Part shown: positions 12,152 through 22,753 of the stretch, piece after piece
Layout: each line of letters opens with the position of its first letter
Position numbering within the stretch: the stretch's first letter is position 1
Assembly: GCA_017163975.1 (NCBI GenBank)
Contig: JAFFSR010000015.1
Span: forward strand, 2,114,501-2,178,500
DNA from: Anastatus disparis
Taxonomy: Eukaryota; Arthropoda; Insecta; Hymenoptera; Eupelmidae
Length of the DNA: 64,000 bases
Reading direction: 5' to 3'
Position numbers and translations under genes: made by a program
Notes under the pieces: generated by a model
Seen by the model: the letters and a program-made list of their open reading frames with translations, nothing else
What the model was told of the DNA's origin: nothing
Databases searched by the model: none

Positions 12152-12222
12152 AGCGGGATTCGAACTCAGCACCCCGAGATCATGATTTCATTGCTCTACC
12201 AGATGAGCCACTGAGGCCTCTA
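12152..12222 (-). other. tRNA-like segment, inverted copy
   Basis: Minus-strand counterpart of the segment at 10547. The A box TGGCTCATCTGGTAGAGC and B box GAGTTCGAATCCC are identical, while the anticodon region differs (AAATCATGATC). Being inside the inverted duplication, it is not an independent gene. Confidence 0.5.
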
Positions 12223-12436
12223 CTATTAGTTTTTATATTATAGCTTCTCATTCGTTCGCTATTCTTGTTTGCTATGACGTTGATCTTATTTGCTTGCTTA
12301 TTATCAACCTTTTCTTCATTCGGCTATAGGTTATGCTTTTAGATGCTACTGATCTCTTTGTTATCATGCTATTCGCTTCTAATGTTCGAATCAATAGTTG
12401 CTCTGTTTTATTTTTCTTATTACACGATCACATAGG

Positions 12437-12845
12437 TCTTTCTGCTAGTTTGGTAAATTTTAGGTTAAAATTACACTTACATTAAAAATAGTCAAACAGC
12501 TACCTAAAGAGGGGCACATGTACCAGGGTATGCTTAAACTGTTGTATTTACCATATTCATTATGCTCAGAAAATTTGAGAATGATCGAAAGAATGGTACT
12601 TTTTTTATAGCTCAAGAAACACACGTAGAAAAATATAAAAAAAGTATCATTTTTGACGTATAAAATTATGTACCGTAAGTACCAATTTTCCAATCGATAC
12701 CAAAATTTAATTATATATTCTACTACAAGAAACAAGTAATTTAAGCCCTTATTGAAGTGTGTGCCACTCCAGAAACTTGTATTATAGACTTTTCAATTGT
12801 TGTTAAGTCGACATCTCAAAATTAAAAAGTTCCAGAGATATATCC
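12437..12845. repeat. Third copy of the ~400-bp module
   Basis: Nearly identical to 11400-11808 in the same orientation and inverted relative to 10984-11395. It ends at TTCCAGAGATAT. The minus-strand open frames (MFLVVEYIIKFWYRLENWYL...) are conserved between copies only because the repeats are nearly identical; I see no protein family. Confidence 0.75.
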
Positions 12846-12883
12846 CCATATAGGAGAAACTTCAAGAATTAATCAACTCTGTT
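12846..12883 (+). pseudogene. Penelope-like fragment, middle piece
   Basis: Reads YIGETSRINQL in the plus frame, a plausible direct continuation of the GIY-YIG motif broken off at 10983. It is cut again by the foldback element starting near 12884. Confidence 0.45.
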
Positions 12884-14082
12884 GAAAATAATGACGTCTT
12901 TTTAAGACGTCTTTAGTCGTGTCTTAGATTGGAACAAAAAAAGACATCATTTTTCCAATGTTTAGAAAAATTATTTAACAAATGACGTCTTTGAAATTAT
13001 AAAAAGATGTCATTTGTTAAATAGCTTTTCTAAATATTGGAGAAATGACGTCTTTTTTGTTCCAATCCAAGACGCGACCAAAGACGTCTTCAAAGACTTC
13101 TTTGAAAGACGTCTTAGCAAGATGTCATTATTTTCAACAGGGTTTTCTAAACATTGGAAAAATGACGTCTTTTTTTATTCCAATCTAAGACACGGCCAAA
13201 GACGTTTTCAAAGAAGTCTTTTGAAGATGTCTTTCAAAGACGTCATTTTCTCCAAATTTAAGGAAAAAAACTTCATTTATCATGAATTATGTCATTGAAA
13301 AATGACTTTACTAATTATTTCTCATTTAAAAAAAAAAACAAAAAACGAGATGGACCTCGTAGTTTCAACTCTTCGAAAAACGAAGAGCATTTGCGATTAA
13401 GCTGAGATCATTCTGGCTTTATATATCTGTATCTTCGAAATTTGCATCAAGGATCAGAAAACTTAAAATACGCCACCTAGTGACTTACAGTCGAATTGAT
13501 AGTTGATTGCGTCAATTTTATTTTAACTCACCAGGTGGCGATTTTCAAGTTTTGCGATCCCTTATACAAATTTCAAAGACACAGATATATAAGGCCAGAA
13601 CGTTTTCAGTTTAATCGCAAATGCTCCTCGTTTTTCGAAAAGTTGAAACTACGAGATTTACCTCGTTTTTGTTTTTTCCTTCAAATAGGAAATAAATATC
13701 ATATAAAGACATTTTTCAATGTCATAATTCATGAAAAATGACGTTATTTTTTTCTAAATTTGGAGAAAATGACGTCTTTGAAGACGTCTTTGGTCGTGTC
13801 TTAAATTGGAACAAAAAAGACGTCATTTTTCCAATGTTTCGAAAAGCTATTTAACAAATAACGTCTTTTTATAATTTCAAAGACGCACTTTTTTTCTAAA
13901 AATACGTCTTATAATCATTTCAAAGAAGTATTTTTTAAAATAAAAATACGTCTTTGAAATAATAAAAAGACGTCATTTGTTAAATAGCATTTCTAAACAT
14001 TTGAAAAATTACGTCTTTTTTTGTTTCAATCTAAGACACGACCAAAGACGTCTTAGGAAGATGTTATTATTTTCAATAGGGA
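12884..14082. mobile_element. GACGTC-rich foldback element
   Basis: A ~1.2-kb palindrome centred near 13490. Both outer arms (12890-13300 and 13690-14080) are full of AAGACGTC and AATGACGTCTTT units, and the inner parts match too (CGCCACCTAGTGA / TCACCAGGTGGCG; CAGATATATAAGGCCAGAACG as complement). Ends are GTTGAAAATAATGACGTCTT and the complement of ATTGAAAATAATAACATCTT. It is inserted in the Penelope-like fragment. The ORFs inside are repeat artefacts. Confidence 0.75.
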
Positions 14083-14360
14083 ATAGAATCAATGAACATA
14101 GAAATTATGTAAAAAATAATAATTCTAGGTCGGTCATAGCATCACATGTATCTAGTGAAAATCACAAAATAGATTTAGACAAAATAGAGACTCTAAATTC
14201 AGAAAAAGATTGTAGACAGAGAAGATTTTTAGAAATGTTATATATTCATTTACATAATGATACACTCAATAGAAAACAAGATACAGAATTTTTATCTAAC
14301 GAATACAAGAGTTTGGTAAATACGCTTAGAAAGAGAAAAAAAATTTTAATCATACTTTAA
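14083..14360 (+). pseudogene. Penelope-like element, 3' end of GIY-YIG domain
   Basis: Reads RINEHRNYVKNNNSRSVIAS then ENHKIDLDKIETLNSEKDCR and a Leu/Arg-rich tail, ending in a stop. This is the usual C-terminal part of GIY-YIG endonucleases of Penelope-like elements (RINEHR, SHxxxxNHxxDW-like, ExxFxxRxxxE). It completes the domain begun at 10680, with two insertions between. Confidence 0.6.
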
Positions 14361-14999
14361 AGTCATATTGTCTGCATAATCGATGGCATGTAGAATTTAG
14401 TTATATTGTGTACTCTTTTATTATTTTATATTGTTTCAAATAGTTTAATAGTTAGAACATAGACATATAGTTTTTCATATTTGGATTGTGCTTGTAGTAG
14501 GGCCTCTTGTCTGAATATTTTCGCAGTCGTAGGTTTTAACGATAGGTTGCGATTACAGTTACATGTATTTAAACCGTAGTGTACAGTGTGCAATTATGTT
14601 TCTATGTGATAATACATAATTTTTTTGACAATTTCAAAGAAAATTTTTATATTTATACTTTAAATGCGAATTTTATACTTAGGTTTGTTACAGGTTTTTT
14701 CTGATTTGTTTTATTAATGAATTGATATACAGTAAAAATAATTTTTTTTTTTTTCGTTATTTCTAGTTATTTTTTATTGACTTCCGAAAGAAAAATAATT
14801 CTTTTGAGATGATTCTACAGACTTCTTGTTGGACAAATACAAATGCCTTTATTAAGAAAAATATATAACATCATAAGATTTTATATGGCATAGTTTTAAG
14901 GTTAGTTATAGTCTGGGCGCCCACAGGGTTTCGTATAAAGATAGAGGTCCCATCAAGAAAGTAGATGATTTATACGTATTTTGAGCTGCTGAATCCGAA
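14361..14999. other. Noncoding region
   Basis: No ORF, inverted repeat or recognised element. Possibly the 3' untranslated part of the Penelope-like element. Confidence 0.4.
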
Positions 15000-15290
15000 T
15001 TTGCAACTTGCTTTTCGTGCAAATGGTCGAGTAATTTGTTATGAACAAATTAATAGTTTAAATGGCTATGTTTTATGAACTACAATAGATGAAAGTGAAA
15101 CAATTTTCAAATATTTATCTTCTAAATTTCCTAAACTTTCTGATGCAAAGTTGAAAGAAGGAGTGTTTGATGGACCACAGATTCATAAAATGTTCAGAGA
15201 CAAAGATTTTGTTAAAAAAATGAATAAACTTGAAAGAGCAGCTTGATTGAGTTTTAAAGATATGTGTTACAACTTTTTACTTTTAGGTAA
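15000..15290 (+). pseudogene. Relic of an uncharacterised transposon ORF
   Basis: In one plus frame it reads KFPKLSDAKLKEGVFDGPQI followed by HKMFRDKDFVKKMNKLERAA, a stop and LSFKDMC. I associate the KxKEGVFxGPQI segment with a multicopy insect transposon-associated protein of unknown function. The frame is broken on both sides. Confidence 0.45.
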
Positions 15291-15552
15291 TAAAAAACAG
15301 TGATCGAAAGCGAGAAGCATTGCGTAGATCATTTAAGGAAAAAAAACTGGCTACAGTAGCAAAAAAGATTGATATATTTTATATTTACGCATTGTAGTTA
15401 TTTGTTTTTTATTCTAGTAAATTGTTTTTTATTCTAGACATTCGTTTTTTATTCTAGTCATGTCATAAAAGGTCTTATAGAAAGAGCTACATGGTGTACA
15501 AAATCCGATCGTGCAACCTTAATATTATGGGTTTATAACCTTGCATTCCGCT

Positions 15553-16306
15553 CAAGGGGCTAACAACTCTTGAAATCATTGAAGCACCTAAATTTTGAAT
15601 CGATTTTAATCTGGTATGAAATCAGTGTATTCAAAACGAAATCTTAAAATCATAATATTTTGAAAATTTCTAGTTATTTTGCAAAAGTTGAAAAAAATAT
15701 AAAAGATGTTGGAGTTCTTTGTTCATGGTATACGTTATAATAAAAAAAAGCGATATTTTGACGTCGGCACCCATGGGTATATCAATATAAAAAATTATAT
15801 AACTACAATTTTACCTCCGATTAAAGAGAATAAAAGTGTAATTTTAAGTTTAAATGTAATCAATAAAAAGAAAAAAGTATTTATAACTTCAGATTGTAAT
15901 TATTTTTGTATTATAAAAGCGATTTTTTCTTAAAAATTATTTATTTGAAAATATTGTCTTAATTAATTTATATGCAAATTATTCACATCCTTAATATCAT
16001 AATAACACATAATTTTTTTTCTATATTAACTGTACTACAGGACTATCTTTTGTTTATAATTAATTTATTCAATGTACTAAATTTATTCTTAAATTAGATT
16101 TTTTTACTTATTTAATATGTTTAATTTTTAATTATTGAAATTAAATACTCAGTAATGACATAAACTTTGTAAAATTACATGAATTTACCTGAAATCGTTT
16201 CATTTTTTAGTAAAGTGACTACACTTGAAATCAATTTGAAATCATAATGAAATCGTCTGAATTTGAAATCATTCAAACACTTATTCTTAGAGTTATTAGC
16301 CCCTTG
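15553..16306. mobile_element. hAT-like MITE with 8-bp target duplication
   Basis: Ends CAAGGGGCTAACAACTCT and, on the other strand, CAAGGGGCTAATAACTCT (17 of 18 match). ATTCCGCT is present exactly at 15545-15552 and 16307-16314. An 8-bp duplication with these ends fits the hAT superfamily. The 75-residue frame at 15706-15933 is AT-rich and I do not regard it as a gene. Confidence 0.85.
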
Positions 16307-16389
16307 ATTCCGCTGCTTATAAATATTCTGGATATCCGCGACGAAATGTATCGAAAATGAATGACAAAAATAAACTGGTTTCGTTTGAT

Positions 16390-16745
16390 ATGGGGTTACG
16401 GAGTTTTCAAGGTTATGGTGTTCCGGGGTTATAGGCTTATTTTATCACAGGGTTATGGAGTTTTGGGATTGTGACGTTTTATTTCACTGTCTAAACGTAT
16501 TCGGAATGTCAATGAAAATTTGCAATAATACGAATTGCCTGGAATGAATTGTTTTTTTTATTCGAGGGGAAAGGAGTTATGGGGTTATAGGGTTATGGGG
16601 TTTGGGGGTTATAGGGTTATATTATTATAGAGTTGTGGGTTGAATATGACATGGGGTTATTGGTTTCTAGGGGTTAAGGGGTTTCAAACGAATGGTTTAT
16701 AGTTTCATGGTTTAAAAAAGCGGTTTTTCTGAGGTTATAGGAAAC
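16390..16745. repeat. GGGGTTATAGGGTTATGG-type minisatellite
   Basis: Degenerate tandem G-rich/T-rich repeat with units of about 8-9 bases (GGGTTATAG, GGGTTATGG, GGGTTTTGG). It resembles G-rich telomere-like sequence but does not match the insect TTAGG repeat. Confidence 0.6.
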
Positions 16746-16865
16746 CCTAGCCCGATGGAGTTATTCTGACCATAAATTCGGATTTAGCAACCTTAAAAAC
16801 ATATAGTTAACATGATCTGACCCCAAATCCAAAAATTTTTTTTGTGTGGCTGTGTTATAGGTCAT

Positions 16866-18800
16866 TTAATGACATCACCAAGAAGTTTGCCTACCCTATC
16901 AAGAATGTCGACGATATCTTCGATGAATTAGGATGTACTAGGTATAACTCAAAGCTAGATTCAAGTCAGGCTTACCACCGGTAACGATGGATCCTGACAG
17001 CAAAGAGATAACTGCTTTTGCAGCTTTAGGCAGAGACTTGTTTCACTTTAATCGTATGCCTTACGGCCTAACTAACGCTCTTGATTCCTTCTCATGGATG
17101 CTCTCATCAAACCAGACTGAGAATCCAACGTTTTCTCATATCTAGATGATGTTATTATAACAACAACCACTTTAATCGAGCATTTACAATGGTTACACAA
17201 AGTATTAATGGCCCTAAGATCAAAAAAGTTGCAAATTAATCGAGAAAAATCAAAGTTCTGCTGCTCTGAGATGAGATACCTTGGATGTGTAGTTAATGAA
17301 CATAGTCTCAAGACCGATGAAGAGAAAATACGCCCTATTTTGTAGTATTTAGCACCCACCGATCTTAGACAATTACGTTTATTCCTAGGAATGGTTGGGT
17401 TGTCTCCACGGTTTATTCCCAATTTAGCGTAAATTAAAATTTTTGTAGCCTGGTTGACAAGAAAAGAAACTCGATGGCATTGGCACGAAGAGCAGAAACT
17501 CGCATTTCAGCAAATTGAGCAAGTTCTCACTAAAGCTTCCGCATTAGTTGTACTAATTTCAATCACCCTTTTATCTTGTAAACCGATGCAAGTAACTGCG
17601 CCTTAGCAGGTGTTTTAATTCAAGAAATTGACAAAGAAGAATATTCTATCCATTATATTAGTCGCACTATAAGCAATGTTAACAAACTCCAGCTGCTCTA
17701 ATGGGAGAGAAATAAATTAAAGGCATATTGACGGTTGTCTGTGCAGACATGAATAGCCCAAAACCCCCATCACGAGTAGGTTATATACATTATTGTATTG
17801 AAAGACCTATTTACACGTTATGTACAACTTAAAAATTAAAACCTCTTTGTGAAGCAGATGGCAAGAACGTCATTCAAGCTTTTGAAGAATTAATCATTAA
17901 TAGATGGGGTTGCCATCAGTATTTATTAACTGATGATGAGTAAGAATTGAAAAATCTAGTTGTAAATGATCATCTAAAGAAATATGGCATGAAAAATTCG
18001 ACCACCTATCCTCGCCATGCACAATCAAACCCCGTAGTGCGTATAAACCATAATTTAAAATCAATAATTAATGATTTCATCGAGCAAGACCATCGTGATT
18101 GGGATAAAAATCTCGGAGAATTTAGCTTCACCTTAAGAGGAGGCCGTATAGCTCTGTCCTTGTCTAATCTAAATTTTCGTAATTATTAATAAATAAAATA
18201 TTGTTATGCAAAAGTAAGGGTATAACTCAATAGATTTTAGGACGAGCAAACGATCCTATTCTATGAAAAAATATAAAATTTTTATTAGTTTTCGAGAGAG
18301 GTCTAAAACGGAAGAACAGTTATCAAGTTCAATTGTTTTTCCATTTCAGACCTTACTCGAAAACTAATGAAAATTTTATATTTCTTCATAGAATAGGATC
18401 GTTTGCTCGTCCTGAAATCTATTGGGCTATACCCTTACTTTTGTTTGACAATATTTAATTTGTTAATAATAACGAAAATTTAAATTAGACAAGGACAGAG
18501 CTATACGGCCACCTCTTGAATACTATGGTACATTCTTTCACCAAATTCATTCTCGCATTTTTTAGTATGGGCAGAAATTCCTCCCATACTATACTTTTTT
18601 GTAAAGCCCTAGAGAACCCAATATCAATCCAGTAAGGTGACATAAAGAAACGGGATGACAGAGCAAAACGACTACCTGCTATACATGATTTAGTAAAGAA
18701 ATATGCAGATCAAGCTACATCACGCTAAGCAAGATATTACAAAAAAAGTAGAAGACACGTAACCTTAGAGACAGGAGATCTTGTAAGTCATAGAATTCAT
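16866..18800 (+). pseudogene. Gypsy-type pol relic (RT, RNase H, integrase)
   Basis: Many stops and frame shifts, but the order of domains is clear on the plus strand. At 16960-17100 an RT segment (MDPDSKEITAFAALGRDLFH, then NRMPYGLTNA). At 17130-17430 the catalytic-box region (LDDVIITTT), NREKSKFCCSEMRYLGCVVN and LRLFLGMVG. At 17570-17720 RNase H (TDASNCALAGVLIQEIDKEE). At 17850-18135 the integrase core (ADGKNVIQAFEELIINRWGC, then YPRHAQSNP), resuming after the MITE at 18137-18515 (FHQIHSRI). Possibly the pol of the gag relic at 9300-10312. Confidence 0.7.
18137..18515. mobile_element. TTAA MITE, CTGTCCTTGTCTAAT family
   Basis: Flanks TTAA (18133-18136) and TTGA (18516-18519, one change). 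The ends GAGG(A)GGCCGTATAGCTC and the core CTGTCCTTGTCTAAT occur in both arms. The arms pair almost fully (AACGATCCTATTCTATGAA..., ACCTTACTCGAAAACTAATG). It splits the integrase relic. Confidence 0.8.
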
Positions 18801-19129
18801 GTTTCATCGATGGCAAACGATAAATTTGCTGCAAAATACTTGACATAAAATAATAATATGCATCGATATAGCACCACCAGAGTTTCATCTTTCAGAAAGT
18901 AATCATAGTTATTATTTTTTTATTAAAAAAGTTTTGTGCCATAATAATTCACTATGATATATACATTTCCAGAAATAATTGTATAATGTAGAATTTTTTG
19001 GTATGAATAAAATAATATGTAAGAGTGGACTATGAATGTTTTTTCTATATAGAATGAGTAATTTTAAGATTTTTATTGTAATTATCATATGGGTAAGCCG
19101 GTGGTGTCGCATCTAAGTTTAAGACCCTT
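18801..19129. other. Noncoding region
   Basis: Nothing recognised; possibly the 3' end of the preceding retrotransposon relic. Confidence 0.4.
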
Positions 19130-21105
19130 CCCGGTCAAAAAAGGTTAGCTATAAAATATAGCTAAAAAAATAGTTAAATATATAGCTGTATCGAGCTGTA
19201 TTTACAGCTATATCGATGTGTTTTTTTAGCTGTTTTTTATAGTTAAAAATGTTCTTAATTTTATAGTTAATAATTTCGTTATCTACCGAAAATATTAATA
19301 GCTACTTTTCCAACTATATTTTATAGCTATTATTATAGTTAAAAAAAACACTTGATTTTTTAGTGTATTTATACCTGGTCAAAAAAGGTTAGCTGTAAAA
19401 TATAGCTAAAAAAATAGTTGAATATATACCCTCATCGTGCTCGTTTTACAGCTGTATCGATGTGTTTTTTAGCTGTTTTTTATAGTTAAAAATGTACTTA
19501 ATTTTATAGTTAATAATTTCGTTATACCGAAAATATTAATAGCTACCTTTTTAACTATATTTTATAGCTATTATTATAGTTAAAATAAATACTTAAATTT
19601 TTAGTGTATTTATTACAATATATCAATAGCTAGATATTTAACTATACTTTATAGCTGAAAATAAATGGTTTTTTAGATATCCTTCATAGTTGAAAATAGA
19701 CCTACATTTTTAGTTGATAATTTCGTTATACCCTGGTAGAAAATGAAACGCTTTTTCCACCATTTTATGGCCATTTCTTTAAAGTGAAGAGCAGAAAATG
19801 GGAATGTTTTATGGCCATTATTTGAACTAATATAAAACGTTTTTTTCAACCTTCATAGTGCTAAAAAATGCTAATAAAATGTTGAGTCTGATCCACTATT
19901 ATTTAAATATAGATAGTTAACAGTAGAGTCTATCAAATGGTGCTCTAATTGATTACTATTAAGAATCATTTAAGGTTTTTTCTTGAAAGTTATCATTAAT
20001 CATTAATAGAATCACTTTTGTTAATATATTCGCGCGTATATTTTGAGTTGTGATCGGATTGTTAGAGGTTATTTTTAAACGATTAATAAAATTTTCCATT
20101 TATTATTTTAAAAAACGATATTTTTATACTCGTTTCGTACTGCGTTTCATATTTTTATTTTAATAAAATTTAATATTATTTTTATTTTTATAAATTCCAA
20201 TAAAAATAAACATTGACGAAGGAATGTGAATAAATACTAAAAAGTTATATAACTAGTCAAAAAAAGTTATCCACAGTTTACCTAATTTTTAGATAGCTGT
20301 TACTGATTTTTTCTCTCCGTTTACTTAAAATGCGTATTTTTTTGGCTAAATACAAAAATTTTGAACAACATTTTTATATTAGCATTTTTTGCCTATAAGA
20401 TGCTAACCAATATACCAAAAAATTTGAGCTCTGCAGATTCAGCAAAAAATTGCCATTTATTCGCCAATATTGACATGACGGAAAAAGAGTTAAATTTGAT
20501 TGAAGTGTTCAACTCTTTTTCCGTTTCAGACTTCACTCGAAAAGTAATGAAAATTTTATATTTTTTCATAAAATAGAATCGTCTGTTCATCCTGAAATCT
20601 ATTGGGCTCTGCTCTTACTTTTGTATAAAAATACTTAGTTTAGTAATTATAACGAAAATTTAGATTAGACAAGGACAGAACTATACAGCCGCCTCTTAAT
20701 ATTTTCGGTATAACGAAATTATTAACTATAAAATTAAGTACATTTTTAACTATAAAAAACAGCTAAAAAACACATCGATACAGCTGTAAAACGAGCACGA
20801 TGAGGCTATATATTTAACTATTTTTTTAGCTATATTTTACAGCTAACCTTTTTTGACCGGGTATAAATACACTAAAAAATCAAGTGTTTTTTTTAACTAT
20901 AATAATAGCTATAAAATATAGTTGAAAAAGTAGCTATTAATATTTTCGGTAGATAACGAAATTATTAACTATAAAATTAAGTACATTTTTAACTATAAAA
21001 AACAGCTAAAAAAACACATCGATATAGCTGTAAATACAGCTCGATACAGCTATATATTTAACTATTTTTTTAGCTATATCTTATAGCTAACCTTTTTTGA
21101 CCGGG
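19130..21105. mobile_element. CCCGGTCAAAAAAGG inverted-repeat element
   Basis: Ends CCCGGTCAAAAAAGGTTAGC on both strands. Each arm is itself a tandem dimer (the CCTGGTCAAAAAAGGTTAGC end recurs near 19376 and its complement near 20865), filled with TATAGCTA/TAGTTAAA words such as ATCGATGTGTTTTTTAGCTG and TTAATAATTTCGTTAT. Arms 19130-19620 and 20700-21105 pair. The interior (19740-20690) holds anonymous sequence and part of a TTAA MITE. No transposase. Confidence 0.7.
20480..20695. mobile_element. Truncated TTAA MITE (same family as 18137)
   Basis: The right half matches the right arm of the 18137 element (CATCCTGAAATCTATTGGGC, then ATTAGACAAGGACAGAACTA), ending at TTAA 20696-20699. The left end is missing or diverged. 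Confidence 0.6.
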
Positions 21106-21213
21106 TTACATTCTGCGCGAAAAACCAACTATTGAAAATCATTTTTTTTTAACTTGAATACTAATACAATCAGCAGTTGCAGCAGCAAAAGAATCATGTG
21201 AATAAGATATTAC

Positions 21214-21316
21214 ACTTTACACCGCTTTAGATAACACCGGTTTTTTTTCTCTATGACTTGCTGTGATTTTTTTGCCTATAATGAAAGTATCTGGTTCCAT
21301 CGTATGGTGAGGGGGG
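21214..21316. repeat. LTR-flanking repeat X, upstream copy
   Basis: CACCG..TTAGATAACACCGG followed by CGAAAGTATCTGGTTCCA-like sequence and GTATGGTGAGGGGGG. A related block lies just downstream of the 3' LTR (25507-25661). It is therefore outside both LTRs and may be an older repeat into which the retrotransposon inserted, or part of a rearranged LTR. Confidence 0.5.
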
Positions 21317-22099
21317 AACATTTTGTAATAGTGCAGGTGACATAAAAAGAAGTCGGCTCGCGCTCTCTGCGTTCGGCGCTCGCTCGATTTGCATTGCTCT
21401 GACCACGCTGCTCTCCGAACAGTTAAGACGCTCGCGATGCGTACATTTGCGCATTTAAGTATATGTAGTTCATTGTAATAATTTCTTTTAGTGATGATTG
21501 TGTACTTGCGTAAATGTCGCAGTCACCCCAATGAATAAATGAAAATATAGCTTATGACTTTTATGTTATCTCTGCTGGTTACCTATCATCCATCCTTGTG
21601 TCTTCTATTTTTCGTCCCACCTCAACTCACGTGTAACAATTGAAAAAGACTTTACAAAATACATAGCAACTGGTTACGAGGATCCTTATTCATTCTAACT
21701 CCGTTTAGGGTAGCAAAAAAGGATACGAACTGAGACAAATAAACGATAATAAAGAGGTTAAAAATCTCATAAAATCGTAGGATCATACGAATACCACATA
21801 ATCAACTTCAACAGGGACTGTTGCAACTAATACAAATTCACAATCTATCATTTCAAATATGATGGAGATTTCTGGTTCGTTTTAACTCAAACTATACAAT
21901 AATACAATATAAAAATGGAGCAGGTGGTTACAGAGACTCGAAAGAGTATTTTCGGCATTCCGAGTTACAGCGAACGAAAAGAAAAAAACATACCTTTTAC
22001 AGTACATAGGTATGGATACATATGCAAAATGAGAAAATTCAATGGATGGTACAAATTTGTACACAGTTGCATAAAACTTAATTAAAGCTAATTTAAAAA

Positions 22100-22700
22100 C
22101 AATCTTTGAACCAGAACCGTTGGAAGCTGCTGAAATTTCCATAGTCCATGAAAGGAAGCAGCAAGATGGCGAATCAGTGCGCGGCTTTGTGAACGATTTA
22201 CACAAATTAAGTACTAAATGCAATTTCAGAACTTACCTGAAAACAGCTTTACGTACACAACTAATAGCTGGATTACGTAATCCAAACATACAAGCGAGAC
22301 TTTTAGAAACGCAGAATCTCACTTTTGATATTGCGGCCAGTACAGCCATCACAATGGAGTTGGCAGAAGCAAGTACTTTGCAACTACGTAATACATGTAA
22401 AAATGTCGAAAAAGTTAATTACATCAATTTGAACAGTAATAATTACAAGAAAAATATAAAATAGAAAAATACATCCAAAAAAATCGATTCCACAAAGTCG
22501 CAGAAAAATAATCCTAAAATGTTCGTTAAGAATTCAAATTCACACATGAATCAAATATGAATAAGCATAAAAAGACGAAAAGTATCAAATGTTTTCACTG
22601 TGGAAAAGGACACTTTGCCAACGAATGTACGCTGAGCAAGAGCGTAGAATGCAACTTCTGCAATAAGAAAGGGCATATTTCAAGCGTGTGATTCGCAAAG
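22100..22700 (+). pseudogene. gag with two CCHC zinc knuckles
   Basis: The frame 22120-22464 reads ISIVHERKQQDGESVRGFVN then DLHKLSTKCNF and LIAGLRNPNIQARLLE, the conserved C-terminal capsid segment of Gypsy-like gags. After a stop, 22575-22690 encodes two zinc knuckles (CFHCGKGHFANEC and CNFCNKKGHISS, the second ending in a stop where the last Cys is expected). Nucleic-acid binding is the family role; this copy is dead. Confidence 0.75.
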
Positions 22701-22753
22701 AAGAAGGGAGCTACTAACGTAGTAGAAGAAATATTTACAATCGAAACCAATTT

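Larger units (their letters stand above)
10314..12453. repeat. ~2.1-kb inverted duplication
   Basis: The left arm starts at AACTAGCAGAAAGACCTACG and the right arm ends with its complement near 12453. Arms of about 1 kb meet near 11385-11400 and match at almost every position compared, including a tRNA-like segment, a Penelope-like ORF piece and a ~400-bp module (outer end ATATCTCTGGAAC, inner end CCTCTTTAGGTAGCTG). A third, direct copy of that ~400-bp module follows at about 12450-12845. Confidence 0.85.

Noticed and set aside
11417..12735. Conserved 91-residue frames in the ~400-bp module
   Set aside because: Conservation is explained by near-identical DNA copies; the minus-strand peptide shows no recognisable domain and the plus copy is broken.
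13014..13741. Frames over the GACGTC palindromes (FSKYWRNDVFFV repeats)
   Set aside because: Low-complexity translation of repeat arms of the foldback element.
16390..16745. Internal telomere array
   Set aside because: The units are irregular GGGTTATAG/GGGTTTTGG, not the insect TTAGG repeat; better called a minisatellite.
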